Shown here one piece after another: positions 8,808 to 17,949 of a stretch of DNA of 64,000 nt (position 1 is the first letter of the stretch; each line of letters starts with the position of its first letter). Both the position numbers and the translations under genes were made by a program. The stretch comes from Amycolatopsis solani (lineage in GTDB: Bacteria; Actinomycetota; Actinomycetes; Mycobacteriales; Pseudonocardiaceae). The notes beneath the pieces were generated by a model. It saw only the letters and a list, made by a program, of their open reading frames with translations. It did not search any database and was not told the origin of the DNA. The stretch lies in assembly GCF_033441515.1 (NCBI RefSeq), contig NZ_JAWQJT010000004.1:1-64000 (forward strand), given 5' to 3'.

Positions 8808-9731
8808 GTGGAACTCAAGCAGCTCTTGGCCCTGGTGACCGTGGCCGATACCGGGAGTGTCACCAAGGCGGCGCGCCTGCTCCACGTCGTGCAGCCCGCG
8901 GTCAGCCGGTACATCCGCGCCCTCGAGGACGAGGTCGGGGTCCCGCTCTTCGAGCGCAGCCGCCAGGGGATGACCCTCACCGCGGCGGGCGAGGTCCTCG
9001 CCGAGCGCGCGAGACGCGCGCTGCTCGAACTGGACCGGGCGCGCGCCGAGATCCGCCCGGACCGCGAGCACGTGCGCGGCATCGTGACGATCGGGCTGCT
9101 GGAAAGCACCGTCGAACTCGTGGCCGCGCCGTTGGTGGAGGTACTGGGGCGCCGGCACCCGGGCATCGAGGTGCGGATCCTGAGCGCGTTTTCCGGTCAC
9201 CTGCGGCAGTGGCTCGACGACGGCGAAGTGGACATGAGCCTGCTGTACAACGTGAACTCGACGCCGTCGATCGCCGTCACCCCGTTGCTGCGCGAAGCGT
9301 TGTGGGCGATCGCTCCCCCGGACGCCGAACTCGGCCACGAAGCGCTCACCTGGGACCGGGTGTGCGAGCACCGGCTCATCCTGCCGGTCGCGGGCCACGG
9401 CCTGCGCACCCTCGTGGACCAAGCGCTCGGCGTCGCGCCCAGGATCGCGTGCCAGACCAATTCGATGCCGGTGCAGAAGAAGCTGGTGGCCGTCGGCACC
9501 GGCTGGAGCGTCCTTCCCGCTGCCGGCGTCGCCGAAGACGTGGCAGCCGGACGGCTGCGGGGCGGCCCGATCGTCGATCCCGCGATCTCCCGCACGATCG
9601 TCCTGGCGTTGCCCCGAGCCGGCCGCATCCCGCCCGCCGCCGAGGTCGCCGCCACCGAGATCGTCCGGGTCACCCACCGGCTGGTCGAGGACGGCACCTG
9701 GCCGACCGCCACCGTGGCCCAGGCCGGGTGA
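8808..9731 (+). CDS. LysR-family transcriptional regulator
   Basis: A 307-residue LysR regulator. The winged helix-turn-helix is at residues 1-60 (VADTGSVTKAARLLHVVQPAVSRYIRAL, given here in two readable blocks: VADTGSVTKAARL and VVQPAVSRYIRAL), followed by an effector-binding domain. The GTG at 8808 is chosen because AGGAGG (8798-8803) lies just before it; the upstream in-frame start at 8772 would run through the operator. It most likely controls the divergent five-gene acyl-CoA operon in response to a pathway acid or CoA ester. Confidence 0.85.
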   Translation: MELKQLLALVTVADTGSVTKAARLLHVVQPAVSRYIRALEDEVGVPLFERSRQGMTLTAAGEVLAERARRALLELDRARAEIRPDREHVRGIVTIGLLESTVELVAAPLVEVLGRRHPGIEVRILSAFSGHLRQWLDDGEVDMSLLYNVNSTPSIAVTPLLREALWAIAPPDAELGHEALTWDRVCEHRLILPVAGHGLRTLVDQALGVAPRIACQTNSMPVQKKLVAVGTGWSVLPAAGVAEDVAAGRLRGGPIVDPAISRTIVLALPRAGRIPPAAEVAATEIVRVTHRLVEDGTWPTATVAQAG

Positions 9732-9882
9732 CACAAACCGGCCGGGCACGGGAACGGTCCGGAAGCCCGCACCTCGCCGACCACAGCAGCTCGGGCGCCA
9801 CGGAGGTTGCCGAGTGCCCGATGGCCGTCCGAAGTGGCCGCCGAGGTGAGGTCGCTCCGGGGCGAGCTGGAAGACTCGGGCC

Positions 9883-10716
9883 GTGATCCTCGGATACGTC
9901 CTCGCCGTGCTGGCCGCCGTCGCCTCGGGCAGCGGCTCCATCCTGGAGTCCGCCGGCGTCCGCCGGGCCGGTGCCTACGGCGGCTCGCCCCAGGACCTGG
10001 TCGCGCTGCGCCGGCAACCGCTCTACTTCCTCGGGGTCGGGGTGGACCTGCTCGGGTTCGTCTTCGCCGCCGCCGCGCTGCACCGGCTGCCGCTGTTCCT
10101 CGTCCAGTCGGTGCTCGCCTTCAGCGTCGGCGTCACCGCGACGATCTCGGCGATCCTCGGCGTCCGGCTGGCCGGCGCCGGCTGGGCCGCCCTCGGCGTC
10201 GGCGCGACGGGCCTGGTCCTGCTCGGCCTGTCCGCCGATCCGGGGCCGGCGCAGCTGCTGCCGACCGGCTGGAAGCTCCTGCTGGTCGGCGTGGCCGTCG
10301 TGATCGCGGCGGTCGCGTTCACGGTCCAGCGCCTCGACGGCCGGTGGCCACCGGTCGTGCTGGGGTTCTGCGCGGGACTGGGGTTCAGCGCCGTCGGAGT
10401 CTCCGCCCGCACGCTCGACGCGTCCGGCCCGGCCTGGCGCCTCGTGCTGGAGCCGGCGATCTGGGCGATGATCGCCAACGGCCTCGTCGCGGCGATCGCG
10501 TTCGCGCTGGCCCTGCAACGCGGCCGCGCCACCGCGGTCACCGCCATCATGTTCACCACCAACACGGCGGTGTCCTCGATCATCGGCGTGACGCTGCTGA
10601 ACGACCACGTCCGGGCCGGCTTCACCACCGCGGCGGTCGCGGGCTTCGTCCTGGCCGTCGCCGGAGCGATCGGCACGGCCCACTACGCGGCCGCCCACCA
10701 GCCGGCCACCACCTGA
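9883..10716 (+). CDS. EamA/DMT-like integral membrane protein
   Basis: A 277-residue hydrophobic protein with about nine to ten membrane segments arranged as two similar halves, as in drug/metabolite transporter (EamA-like) proteins. It starts with GTG and no strong ribosome site. Charged residues are rare and confined to loops such as RRAGAYGG and RRQP. It stands alone between a LysR gene and a convergent hypothetical gene, so neighbours give no hint of substrate. About 150 bases upstream hold no recognisable element. Confidence 0.65.
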   Translation: MILGYVLAVLAAVASGSGSILESAGVRRAGAYGGSPQDLVALRRQPLYFLGVGVDLLGFVFAAAALHRLPLFLVQSVLAFSVGVTATISAILGVRLAGAGWAALGVGATGLVLLGLSADPGPAQLLPTGWKLLLVGVAVVIAAVAFTVQRLDGRWPPVVLGFCAGLGFSAVGVSARTLDASGPAWRLVLEPAIWAMIANGLVAAIAFALALQRGRATAVTAIMFTTNTAVSSIIGVTLLNDHVRAGFTTAAVAGFVLAVAGAIGTAHYAAAHQPATT

Positions 10717-10727
10717 GCGCCGGCGGC

Positions 10728-11525
10728 TCAGCCGAGCCCGAGTCCGGGCAACTCCACCGCGGTGGCCTCGGCGCCGGCCGGTTCGCGCCACGCCCGGTAC
10801 CGGAGTTCGTCCGGGCCGGCGATTCCGTACGCCTGGCGAAGGGCCGCGACACAGCGCTGCGCCAGCTGTGCGTACTCGGCCGTGCGCGCGGGCCGCCGAA
10901 GCGACGACGTCCAGTTGGGTTGCGCGACGCCCGGTTCGACCCATGCGAACCTGCGCAGCTGGAACTCCTCGGCATCCGCCACGACGTCCGTCCCCGGCGC
11001 TTCCGCGTCGAGCCGGTCGGCCGAGCCGGCGAACTGCACGTACCGCCTCGGATCGGCCGCCGCGTGGACGATGAGGAAAACCCGATCGGTCACGTCGCGC
11101 ACCGCGTCCGTGAGCCGTTCGGTGAACAGCTCCCAGTCGTACGCGACCTTCCACGGCATCGGCACCGGCGTGACCGTGGTGGTGAACCGCAGCTCCGCGT
11201 CCTCGAAGGCGACCAGCTTCTGCAACGGACCACGGTGACCGTCCCGCTCGAAACCCTCGTCGACCGCGCTAGAGTCGCGCGCGGTCACCCAGTAGCCGCC
11301 CGGGGCGCCCTGCCCGACCTCGACGGGCAGACCGCGGTAGGTACCGGGGCGGGCGACGTCGTAGCAGTCCAGCACGTCGTCGTGGGTGATCGGCCGCACG
11401 AAGTAGCGGCGCCCCCGCTGGGTGAACGACTCGTCGACCGCGTGGTCCGCCGCGATCCACCACTTCCCGGCCGAGTGGCGCAGCCGGTAGTCGGCACCGT
11501 GGTACCGGACGAATCGTCCGGTCAT
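10728..11525 (-). CDS. Hypothetical protein, possibly TY-Chap/YbjN-like
   Basis: A soluble protein of 265 residues without signal peptide or membrane segment. The first ~110 residues (GRFVRYHGADYRLRH onward) form a small beta-rich region. The second part (WELFTERLTDAVRDVTDRVF and YVQFAGSADRL) reminds me of actinobacterial TY-Chap/YbjN-type chaperone-like domains, but I cannot confirm this. The ATG at 11525 has GGGAAGG before it; the earlier GTG at 11540 has no spacing to its AAGGG. It is convergent with the EamA-like gene, eleven bases apart. Confidence 0.5.
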   Translation of the reverse strand: MTGRFVRYHGADYRLRHSAGKWWIAADHAVDESFTQRGRRYFVRPITHDDVLDCYDVARPGTYRGLPVEVGQGAPGGYWVTARDSSAVDEGFERDGHRGPLQKLVAFEDAELRFTTTVTPVPMPWKVAYDWELFTERLTDAVRDVTDRVFLIVHAAADPRRYVQFAGSADRLDAEAPGTDVVADAEEFQLRRFAWVEPGVAQPNWTSSLRRPARTAEYAQLAQRCVAALRQAYGIAGPDELRYRAWREPAGAEATAVELPGLGLG

Positions 11526-11602
11526 CGCCTTCCCGCTCACCCCTTGATCGTCTCACGGCACAGGACGCGATGAGGCCGGGTTCGGCTGCCTAGGATCGTG
11601 AC

Positions 11603-12331
11603 ATGAGCACCGGAAACGCCGACATCAACTTCTACTTCGACCCGATCTGCCCCTTCGCGTGGATGACGAGCAAGTGGATCCGGCTGGTCCAGGCGCAGCG
11701 CGACTACTCCGTCGACTGGCGGTTCATCTCCCTGCGCCTGATCAACGCGCACCTCGACTACGACACGCACTTCCCGCCGGAGTACCCCGCCCAGCACACC
11801 GCGGGCCTGCGGCTGCTGCGGGTGGCCTCGGCGGCCCGGGAAAAGCACGGCCGGGAGGCGATCGGGCCGCTGTACGCCGCCTTCGGCGAGCGCATCTTCG
11901 AAGCAGGCCCGGACGAAGGCCGGGCTCCCGGCTGGCAGGGCACTCCCGACCTCGCGGCCGACGCCCTCGCCGAGGCCGGCCTGCCGACGTCGCTCGCCGA
12001 CGCGCTCGACGACACCTCGCGCGACGCCGAGATCCAGGCCGAGTCCGACGAAGCGCTTTCGCTGACGGGCAAGGACGTCGGCACGCCGATCCTCCACTTC
12101 GAACCCCCGGCGGGCGTCGCCTTCTTCGGACCGGTGATCAGCCGGCTGCCGGACGAGGGGCAGGCCACGCAGCTGTGGGACCACGTCGTCGGCCTGGCCC
12201 GGTTCCCCGGCTTCGCCGAGCTGAAGCGCAGCCTGCGCGAACAACCGCAGCTGCCGTCCTTCGGCGTCTCCGCGAGCGAGACGGGCAAGACCGAGGACTG
12301 GCACGCCGGCAGCCGCCGGCTCAAGAAGTAG
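11603..12331 (+). CDS. DsbA-fold mycothiol-reductase-like protein (Rv2466c type) with CPFA motif
   Basis: A 242-residue thioredoxin-fold protein closely resembling the mycobacterial mycothiol-dependent nitroreductase Rv2466c: FYFDPICPFAWMTSKWI aligns with the active-site segment, and GTPILHF, GVAFFGPVISRLP and FAELKRS match later family blocks. Rv2466c has CPWC. Here the active site is Cys16-Pro-Phe-Ala19, so the second (resolving) cysteine is missing. A one-cysteine mechanism using an external thiol such as mycothiol would still be possible. A phosphotransferase gene follows 18 bases downstream, but a functional link is not evident. Confidence 0.75.
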   Translation: MSTGNADINFYFDPICPFAWMTSKWIRLVQAQRDYSVDWRFISLRLINAHLDYDTHFPPEYPAQHTAGLRLLRVASAAREKHGREAIGPLYAAFGERIFEAGPDEGRAPGWQGTPDLAADALAEAGLPTSLADALDDTSRDAEIQAESDEALSLTGKDVGTPILHFEPPAGVAFFGPVISRLPDEGQATQLWDHVVGLARFPGFAELKRSLREQPQLPSFGVSASETGKTEDWHAGSRRLKK

Positions 12332-12349
12332 CCGGAGGGTGTGAGCACG

Positions 12350-13271
12350 GTGCACGAACTGCCCGACGAGGTCCGGCGCTGGCTGAGCGACGCGGTGGGA
12401 GGCGGCGCCCGAGTGGCCACCGCCACCGGCCTGCGCCAGGGAGCCAATCCCTGGTCCTTGACCTTCGAACCGGGCAGCCGCGTCGACGCGGCCGTGCTGC
12501 GGCTCGGGGACCCCACCGATCCCGACCACCGCCAGCGGTTCGCCACCGAGGTCGCGGCACTGCGCGTCGCCGGAACCCACCGGTTGCCCGCGGCCAGGCT
12601 GATCGCCGAAGATCTCGACGGTTCCGCGGCAGGCGCTCTCGCGGTGCTGACCACCGTCCTGCCCGGACGCAGCCGGATCCCCTCGGTCGCCTCCCCCGAG
12701 CGGCTCCGGGGCCTCGGGACCGCGGCCGCCGCTCTGCAGGCAGTTCCGTTGACGCCCCGGGCTGCGCTGCCACTGCGGACCCGCTCGATCGCCGACGTCG
12801 ACTTCGCGGCCCAACGGCGGGAAAAGGGCACCACCGCGCTGCTGACGGCCGCGGAACAACGCCTCGGACAGGTGCCCGTGCCCGGCGGCCCGACCGTCTT
12901 CGTGCACGGCGACCTGTGGTTCGGCAACACCCTCTGGTCCGGTGACCACTGCACCGGCCTGGTCGACTGGGACTGCGCCGGCACCGGATCGCCGGGAATC
13001 GATCTCGGCAGCGCACGCTTCGACGCGGCCCCTGATGTTCGGGCCACCCGCGGCCGAGGAGGTCCTGGCGGGCTGGCAGCTCGCGGCCGGCCGGCGAGCC
13101 GCGCACGTCGCCTACTGGGACGTCGTCGCGGCGCTGGGCACCCTGGCCGACATGGCGTTCTGCGTGCCGGCGCTCCACGACCAGGGCCGGTCGGACCTCG
13201 ACGCTGACCTCCTCGGACAACGGCGGGACGCCTTCCTCAGCGCCGCACTGAACCGGCTCGACGCCGACTAG
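12350..13271 (+). pseudogene. Aminoglycoside phosphotransferase-family kinase, frameshifted
   Basis: The first part reads as an APH-fold small-molecule kinase: FVHGDLWFGNTLW is the catalytic loop and GLVDWDCAG the metal-binding Asp. The frame then changes at a run of four C (13029-13032). Removing one C joins GSARFDAA to LMFGPPAAEEVLAGW, and reading continues to a stop at 13271 in the second frame (AHVAYWDVVAALGTLADM). So the gene carries a one-base insertion or a sequencing error. The GTG at 12350 has GGAGGG ten bases ahead; the GTG at 12341 is too close to it. Substrate unknown. Confidence 0.7.
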
Positions 13272-13279
13272 GCAGGTGC

Positions 13280-14305
13280 TCAGATCCAGCCGCGCCGGGT
13301 GGCCTCCATCGCGATCTGGAACCGGGTCTGCGCCCCGACCCGGGTCATCAGCTTGGTGACGTGGCGCTGGACGGTCCGCTCGCTCCAGCCCAGCGCCCGC
13401 CCGGCGGCCCGGTCGGTCGCGCCGGAGGCCAGCAACATCAGCAGCTTCGCTTCGTCCGCGGACAGCTCGCCGGGTTCGGTGGAGCCGAACCGCACCGGCA
13501 CGCTGCGGCTCCACACCGCCTCGAACAACGCGATCAGGGCGTCCAGCAACGGTGACGGGTGGATGAGGTACGACGCGGTGAGCGCGGGGTCGCCGGGCCG
13601 CATCAGGGGGATGATCGCGAGCCGGTCGTCGGCGATCGCGAGTTTCATCGGGACGTCGCCGTCGATCCGGGCCTGCTCGCCGTGCCGCATCCCGAGCTCG
13701 ATGTCGTCGATGCGCCCGGGCAGCTCGAGCGCGCTCTTGTCGTAGACCACCCGGCACTTCACCCCACGTCCGAGCAGCCCCAGCTCGACCTCGTTCGAGT
13801 CCGAGGCCCCGCGTGGCGCGGCGTACGGCGGGCGGTCGAACCCGCGCATCTGCACCCGGATGTCCTGCTGCATCCGCCCCCAGCGCTCGTTGACCTCGTC
13901 CCGTCCGGTGATCACCTCGACCAGTTCCCCGGGGTGCGCGAACCGCGTGCTCGCGCGGTACATCTCCATGAGCGTGCCGATGTGGCGGCGCGTGTCACGC
14001 AGCGCGGCCTCGCGTTCGCGCAGCACGGCCTCGATGGCCCGGTCCGGCGGGACGACGACGTAGCGCGACGGCCGCCCGGCCGACTGCGTCGCCAGGCCCA
14101 GCTCGACCAGCGTCCGCACCGCGCGCCGCGTCACCGGCAGTGAAGAGCGGGTGTCCTGCGCGAGTTCGGGGACCGTCGCCCGGGTGCGCCGGACCAGCGC
14201 GTCGTAGGTCGCTTCTTCCGCGTCGCCCAGCCCGATCGGCTCCAGCACCCGCTGCCCCCTTCCCTGTCGGGTTCCGGACAGCTGACCGGAATCCGCCGCC
14301 GCCAT
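13280..14305 (-). CDS. TrmB-like/LuxR-type transcriptional regulator
   Basis: A 341-residue regulator with an N-terminal TrmB-like winged helix (EATYDALVRRTRATVPELAQ, residues ~28-85), a middle ligand or dimer domain, and a C-terminal LuxR-type helix-turn-helix (SGATDRAAGRALGWSERTVQ followed by RHVTKLMTRVGAQTR). This architecture is common in actinomycetes and usually controls secondary functions. It is divergent from the secreted subtilase gene, with 117 bases between the starts, so it may regulate that protease. The ATG at 14305 is the only clear start. Confidence 0.8.
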   Translation of the reverse strand: MAAADSGQLSGTRQGRGQRVLEPIGLGDAEEATYDALVRRTRATVPELAQDTRSSLPVTRRAVRTLVELGLATQSAGRPSRYVVVPPDRAIEAVLREREAALRDTRRHIGTLMEMYRASTRFAHPGELVEVITGRDEVNERWGRMQQDIRVQMRGFDRPPYAAPRGASDSNEVELGLLGRGVKCRVVYDKSALELPGRIDDIELGMRHGEQARIDGDVPMKLAIADDRLAIIPLMRPGDPALTASYLIHPSPLLDALIALFEAVWSRSVPVRFGSTEPGELSADEAKLLMLLASGATDRAAGRALGWSERTVQRHVTKLMTRVGAQTRFQIAMEATRRGWI

Positions 14306-14347
14306 GACCTTGTCATGTGTTGATCACTGATGCACCGTTTTGACGTC

Positions 14348-14380
14348 GACGGCGCGCAACCTCACTCGGGGCGCGCCGTC
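14348..14380 (+). promoter_or_regulatory. Hairpin in the leader of the subtilase gene
   Basis: GACGGCGCGC at 14348-14357 and GCGCGCCGTC at 14371-14380 form a perfect 10-bp inverted repeat with a 13-base loop. It lies 42 bases before the protease ATG, between divergent genes. It could be an operator or an mRNA leader structure; the sequence alone does not tell which. Confidence 0.4.
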
Positions 14381-14422
14381 TCGCTTGTCCGCCGGAACCC
14401 TGACGGAACGAAGGAGTCTCCC

Positions 14423-17400
14423 ATGTCCCTGTCCGCCTCGCGGACGCGTGGCCGCCGACTGGTCCTGGCGGTGCTCGTCGCCGCCGGATCACTCGGCGCC
14501 CTGCCGGCGGCGACCGCCGCCGCGGCCGCGCCCCCGCCGGCCGCGCACCAGAAGATCGCCCAGGAGCTGCTCGACCGGATCGCCGGCGCCCGGTCCGGTC
14601 CGGGCACGCGCTTCGAGGCGGTCGTCGTGCTGAAGGACCGGGGCCTCGCACCGTCCTCCCCCGACGCCGCGCGCCGGACGCTCACCGACTCGGCGAAGGC
14701 CATGCAGGCGCCGGTCACCGACCTGGTCGGCGCCCGCCGCGACCAGGTGGTGAACACCTTCTGGCTCAAGAACATGGTGCTGGTCCGGGCGACCCCGGCC
14801 ACCCTGGACGCCGTCGCCGCGCTGCCGCTGGTCGACCGCGTCATCCCCAACTTCACGCTGAAGACCCCGACCGAGCCGCAGCGGAAGCAGGCCAAGGCCG
14901 AAGCCGAGACCGCCGTCGCGTGGGGCGTCTCGAAGATCGGCGCCGACCGGGTCCAGGCCGACGGCACCACCGGCGCCGGCGTGCGGGTGGCGATCCTCGA
15001 CACCGGCATCGACACGCAGCACCCGGACCTCGCGGGCAAGCTCGTCAGCGCCGACCCGGCGAACCCGGAGCACCCCGGTGGCTGGCTCGAGTTCGCCGCC
15101 GACGGCTCCCCGGTGCACTCCACGCCCCACGACAGCTCCTACCACGGCACCCACGTGGCGGGCACCATCGCGGGCGGGCACAGCTCGGGCACGCAGATCG
15201 GCGTCGCCCCGGGCGCGGAGCTGATGGCCGGGCTCGTCATCCCGGGCGGCTCCGGCACGCTGACGCAGGTGATCGCCGGGATGCAGTGGGCGATCGCGCC
15301 GTACGACGCCGACGGCAAACCGGCGGGCAAGCCCGCGAACGTCGTGAGCATGTCGCTCGGCGAAGAGGGCTACAGCAGCGAGATGGTCGAGCCCGCCCGC
15401 AACATCTACCTGGCCGGCGCGTTCCCCGCGTTCGCCATCGGCAACGAATGCGTCCCCGGCGGTTCGGCCGCGCCCGGCAACGTCTTCGAGTCGACCGGGG
15501 TCGGCGCGACGGACGACGGCGACAACGTGCCGGACTTCTCGTGCGGCGGCGTCGTGCGCAAGAAGGACTGGGCGGACGCGCCGGCGAGCTGGCCGGACAG
15601 CTACGTCGTGCCCGACCTTTCCGCGCCGGGTGTGGACGTGCTGTCCTCCCTTCCCGGCGGCGAGTACGGGCTGCTGAGCGGCACGTCCATGGCGACCCCG
15701 CACGTCTCGGGCACGGTCGCGCTGATGCTGCATGCGAACCCGAAGCTGACCCCGGACGACACGCTGGAAATCCTCACCGGCACGTCGTTCTTCGACGACC
15801 GCTACGGCGCGCGGCCGAACACCCGCTTCGGCGCGGGCCGGATCGACGCGGCCGCCGCCGTCGCCGAAGCGCGGCTCGCGAGCGGCATCACCGGCACGGT
15901 GACCGCGGGCAAGGATCCGTTGGCCAAGACCACGATCACGGTCGCGGCCACCGGCCGCTCGTACACCAGCGACGCCGACGGGCACTTCAAGATCCGGGTG
16001 CCCGCCGGCACCTACGACCTCACCCTGTCCCGGTTCGGGTACCACGACCAGCGCGTGCGGGTGGCGGTGGCCACCGGGAAGCAGACGGCGCTGCGCGTCA
16101 CGCTGAAACCGACCCCGCGGGGCACGATCAGCGGCCGCGTCGCCTACGGGCCGACCGGTTCGACGGTGCCCGGCGCGACGGTCCGGGTGCTCGACGTGCT
16201 CGACGAGCTCACCGCCGTCTCGGACGGCACCGGCCACTACACCGTCCAGAACGTGCCCGAGGGCAGCTACCGGGTGGCCGCTTCGGCGGCGGGCATCTCG
16301 GCCACCGCCCCGCGGCAGGTCGTCGTGACCGGCGGCCACCGGCCCGCCACGGCCGACTTCGCGCTGCCCCGGCCGCCCGCGACGCAGCTGGTTTCGGTGA
16401 CCCGGGACGGCGGTCAGATCCGGGACCACACCTTCTGGCCGGCCATGAGCGGGGACGCCGGGGTGATCGCGTTCGCCAGCGCGTCCGGCGAACTCGTCCC
16501 CGGTGACACCAACGACGACATGGACATCTTCGCGCGGGACGGGCGCACCGGGGCGATCGAACGGATCTCGGTGGCCTCGGACGGCACCGGGGCGAACGCG
16601 TGGTCGATCAGCCCGACCGTCAGCCCCGACGGACGGTACGTCGGCTTCCTCAGCGGCGCGACGAACCTGGTGCCGGGCGAAGGCACCGGGATCCCGGGCT
16701 CGTTCGCCCGCGACCGCCGGACCGGCACGACCGAGCTGGTTTCGGTGTCCTCGGAGGAGAAGCCGGCCGACGGGCTGTCCGGGCAGCCGGTGTTCAGCAC
16801 CGACGGCCGGTACGCGGTCTTCGTCAGCCAGGCCACGAACCTGGTGCCGGGAGACGCGAACGGCAAGCAGGACATCTTCCTGCGCGACCGGGTGGCCGGG
16901 ACCACCGAGCTCGTCTCGGCGGGCCTCGGCGGCGCGGGGGCGGACGGCGACTCGCTCGAGCCGAGCGTCAGCGGCGACGGCCGGTTCGTCGCGTTCGAGA
17001 GCGGCGCGGAAAACCTCGTGGCCGGGGGCGGCAACGCCCACCGCGACGTGTTCGTGCGCGACCGCAAGACCGGGACCACGGAGGTGATCCCGGCGCCGGG
17101 CGGGGCGGAGGCGACGCAGCCGTCGCTCAGCGCGGACGGCCGGAAGGTGGCCTACGCGGTCAGCCCGGCCGACGGGCCCTCGCAGGTCTACGTCTACGAC
17201 CGGCAGGGGCGCACGACCACGCTCGTGTCGCAGGCGGCGACCGGGACCGGCGGGGCCGATTCCTACACGGCGAGCCCGCGGATCAGCGGGGACGGGACCG
17301 CGGTCGCGTTCTTCAGCTTCGCCGGCAACCTCGTGCCCGGCGACGGCGGTGGGGCGTCCGACGTGTTCGTGCGCGACCTGCGCACGGCGAAGACGGACAA

Positions 17401-17836
17401 GGTCTCCGGTGCGCTCGGCGGCCAGGAAGGCGACTCCTACAGCGACTTCCCGGCCATCAGCACCGACGGCAAGTACGTGGCGTTCGAAAGCGAGGCGGCG
17501 AACCTCGTCGAGGACGACACGAACGGGCGCTCGGACATCTTCGTCCGCGACCGGGCCCCCGGTCCCGCGCCGCGCTTCGCCCTGTCCGACCTCCGCACCG
17601 AGGACGCCCACGGGCGGTCGCCCGCCCAGATCAGCGCGTCGGTGAAGGACGTCGGTGAACTGGCCGGGTCCTACCAGGCGGTGCTGTGGGTCGACGGCGT
17701 GGTCACCGCCGAACGGCCGGTGCCGGTCCGGCCGGGCCAGACCGCGTGCGTCACCTTCGAGCTGCCGGGTCTGGCCCGCGGCACGCACACCGTGCGGCTC
17801 GGCCCGCTCACCGGTTCGGTGACCGTGCGCCGCTGA
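14423..17836 (+). CDS. Secreted S8 subtilisin-like protease with seven-repeat propeller and CARDB-like tail
   Basis: A 1137-residue exported protease. Residues 1-33 are a signal peptide (RRLVLAVLVAAGSLGALPAA core). An inhibitor-like prodomain follows, then the S8 catalytic domain with Asp in VAILDTGID (~193), His in HGTHVAGT (~241) and Ser in SGTSMATPHVSG (~421). Two carboxypeptidase-regulatory-like beta domains span ~487-649. Residues ~656-1047 hold seven repeats of the type FxSxAxNLVPGDxNxxxDIF followed by VRDRxTG, fitting a seven-bladed propeller. The last ~85 residues look CARDB-like. The ATG at 14423 has AAGGAG ahead. It probably degrades extracellular protein while the propeller binds substrate or cell surface. 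Confidence 0.85.
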   Translation: MSLSASRTRGRRLVLAVLVAAGSLGALPAATAAAAAPPPAAHQKIAQELLDRIAGARSGPGTRFEAVVVLKDRGLAPSSPDAARRTLTDSAKAMQAPVTDLVGARRDQVVNTFWLKNMVLVRATPATLDAVAALPLVDRVIPNFTLKTPTEPQRKQAKAEAETAVAWGVSKIGADRVQADGTTGAGVRVAILDTGIDTQHPDLAGKLVSADPANPEHPGGWLEFAADGSPVHSTPHDSSYHGTHVAGTIAGGHSSGTQIGVAPGAELMAGLVIPGGSGTLTQVIAGMQWAIAPYDADGKPAGKPANVVSMSLGEEGYSSEMVEPARNIYLAGAFPAFAIGNECVPGGSAAPGNVFESTGVGATDDGDNVPDFSCGGVVRKKDWADAPASWPDSYVVPDLSAPGVDVLSSLPGGEYGLLSGTSMATPHVSGTVALMLHANPKLTPDDTLEILTGTSFFDDRYGARPNTRFGAGRIDAAAAVAEARLASGITGTVTAGKDPLAKTTITVAATGRSYTSDADGHFKIRVPAGTYDLTLSRFGYHDQRVRVAVATGKQTALRVTLKPTPRGTISGRVAYGPTGSTVPGATVRVLDVLDELTAVSDGTGHYTVQNVPEGSYRVAASAAGISATAPRQVVVTGGHRPATADFALPRPPATQLVSVTRDGGQIRDHTFWPAMSGDAGVIAFASASGELVPGDTNDDMDIFARDGRTGAIERISVASDGTGANAWSISPTVSPDGRYVGFLSGATNLVPGEGTGIPGSFARDRRTGTTELVSVSSEEKPADGLSGQPVFSTDGRYAVFVSQATNLVPGDANGKQDIFLRDRVAGTTELVSAGLGGAGADGDSLEPSVSGDGRFVAFESGAENLVAGGGNAHRDVFVRDRKTGTTEVIPAPGGAEATQPSLSADGRKVAYAVSPADGPSQVYVYDRQGRTTTLVSQAATGTGGADSYTASPRISGDGTAVAFFSFAGNLVPGDGGGASDVFVRDLRTAKTDKVSGALGGQEGDSYSDFPAISTDGKYVAFESEAANLVEDDTNGRSDIFVRDRAPGPAPRFALSDLRTEDAHGRSPAQISASVKDVGELAGSYQAVLWVDGVVTAERPVPVRPGQTACVTFELPGLARGTHTVRLGPLTGSVTVRR

Positions 17837-17841
17837 GCGCG

Positions 17842-17878
17842 CCCCCGGCCGGGAGGGTGGTGTCCTCCCGGCCGGGGG
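17842..17878 (+). terminator. Strong GC-rich terminator hairpin
   Basis: A perfect 15-bp inverted repeat (17842-17856 with 17864-17878, core CCCCCGGCCGGGAGG) and a 7-base loop begin six bases after the protease stop. There is no T run, as is usual in high-GC actinomycetes. It separates the protease from the oxidoreductase trio. Confidence 0.8.
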
Positions 17879-17949
17879 ATCGCACGAACGGGTGGGTCCC
17901 GCTCCGCCGGTGGGTGGGTTAGATTGGGCGCCCGACGAAAGGGGCTGGC

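Noticed and set aside
14489..17788. Open frame of about 1100 codons antisense to the subtilase gene.
   Set aside because: Such long antisense frames are normal in DNA with about 70% GC; amino-acid content is Arg/Gly/Ala-rich low-complexity and no family is seen.
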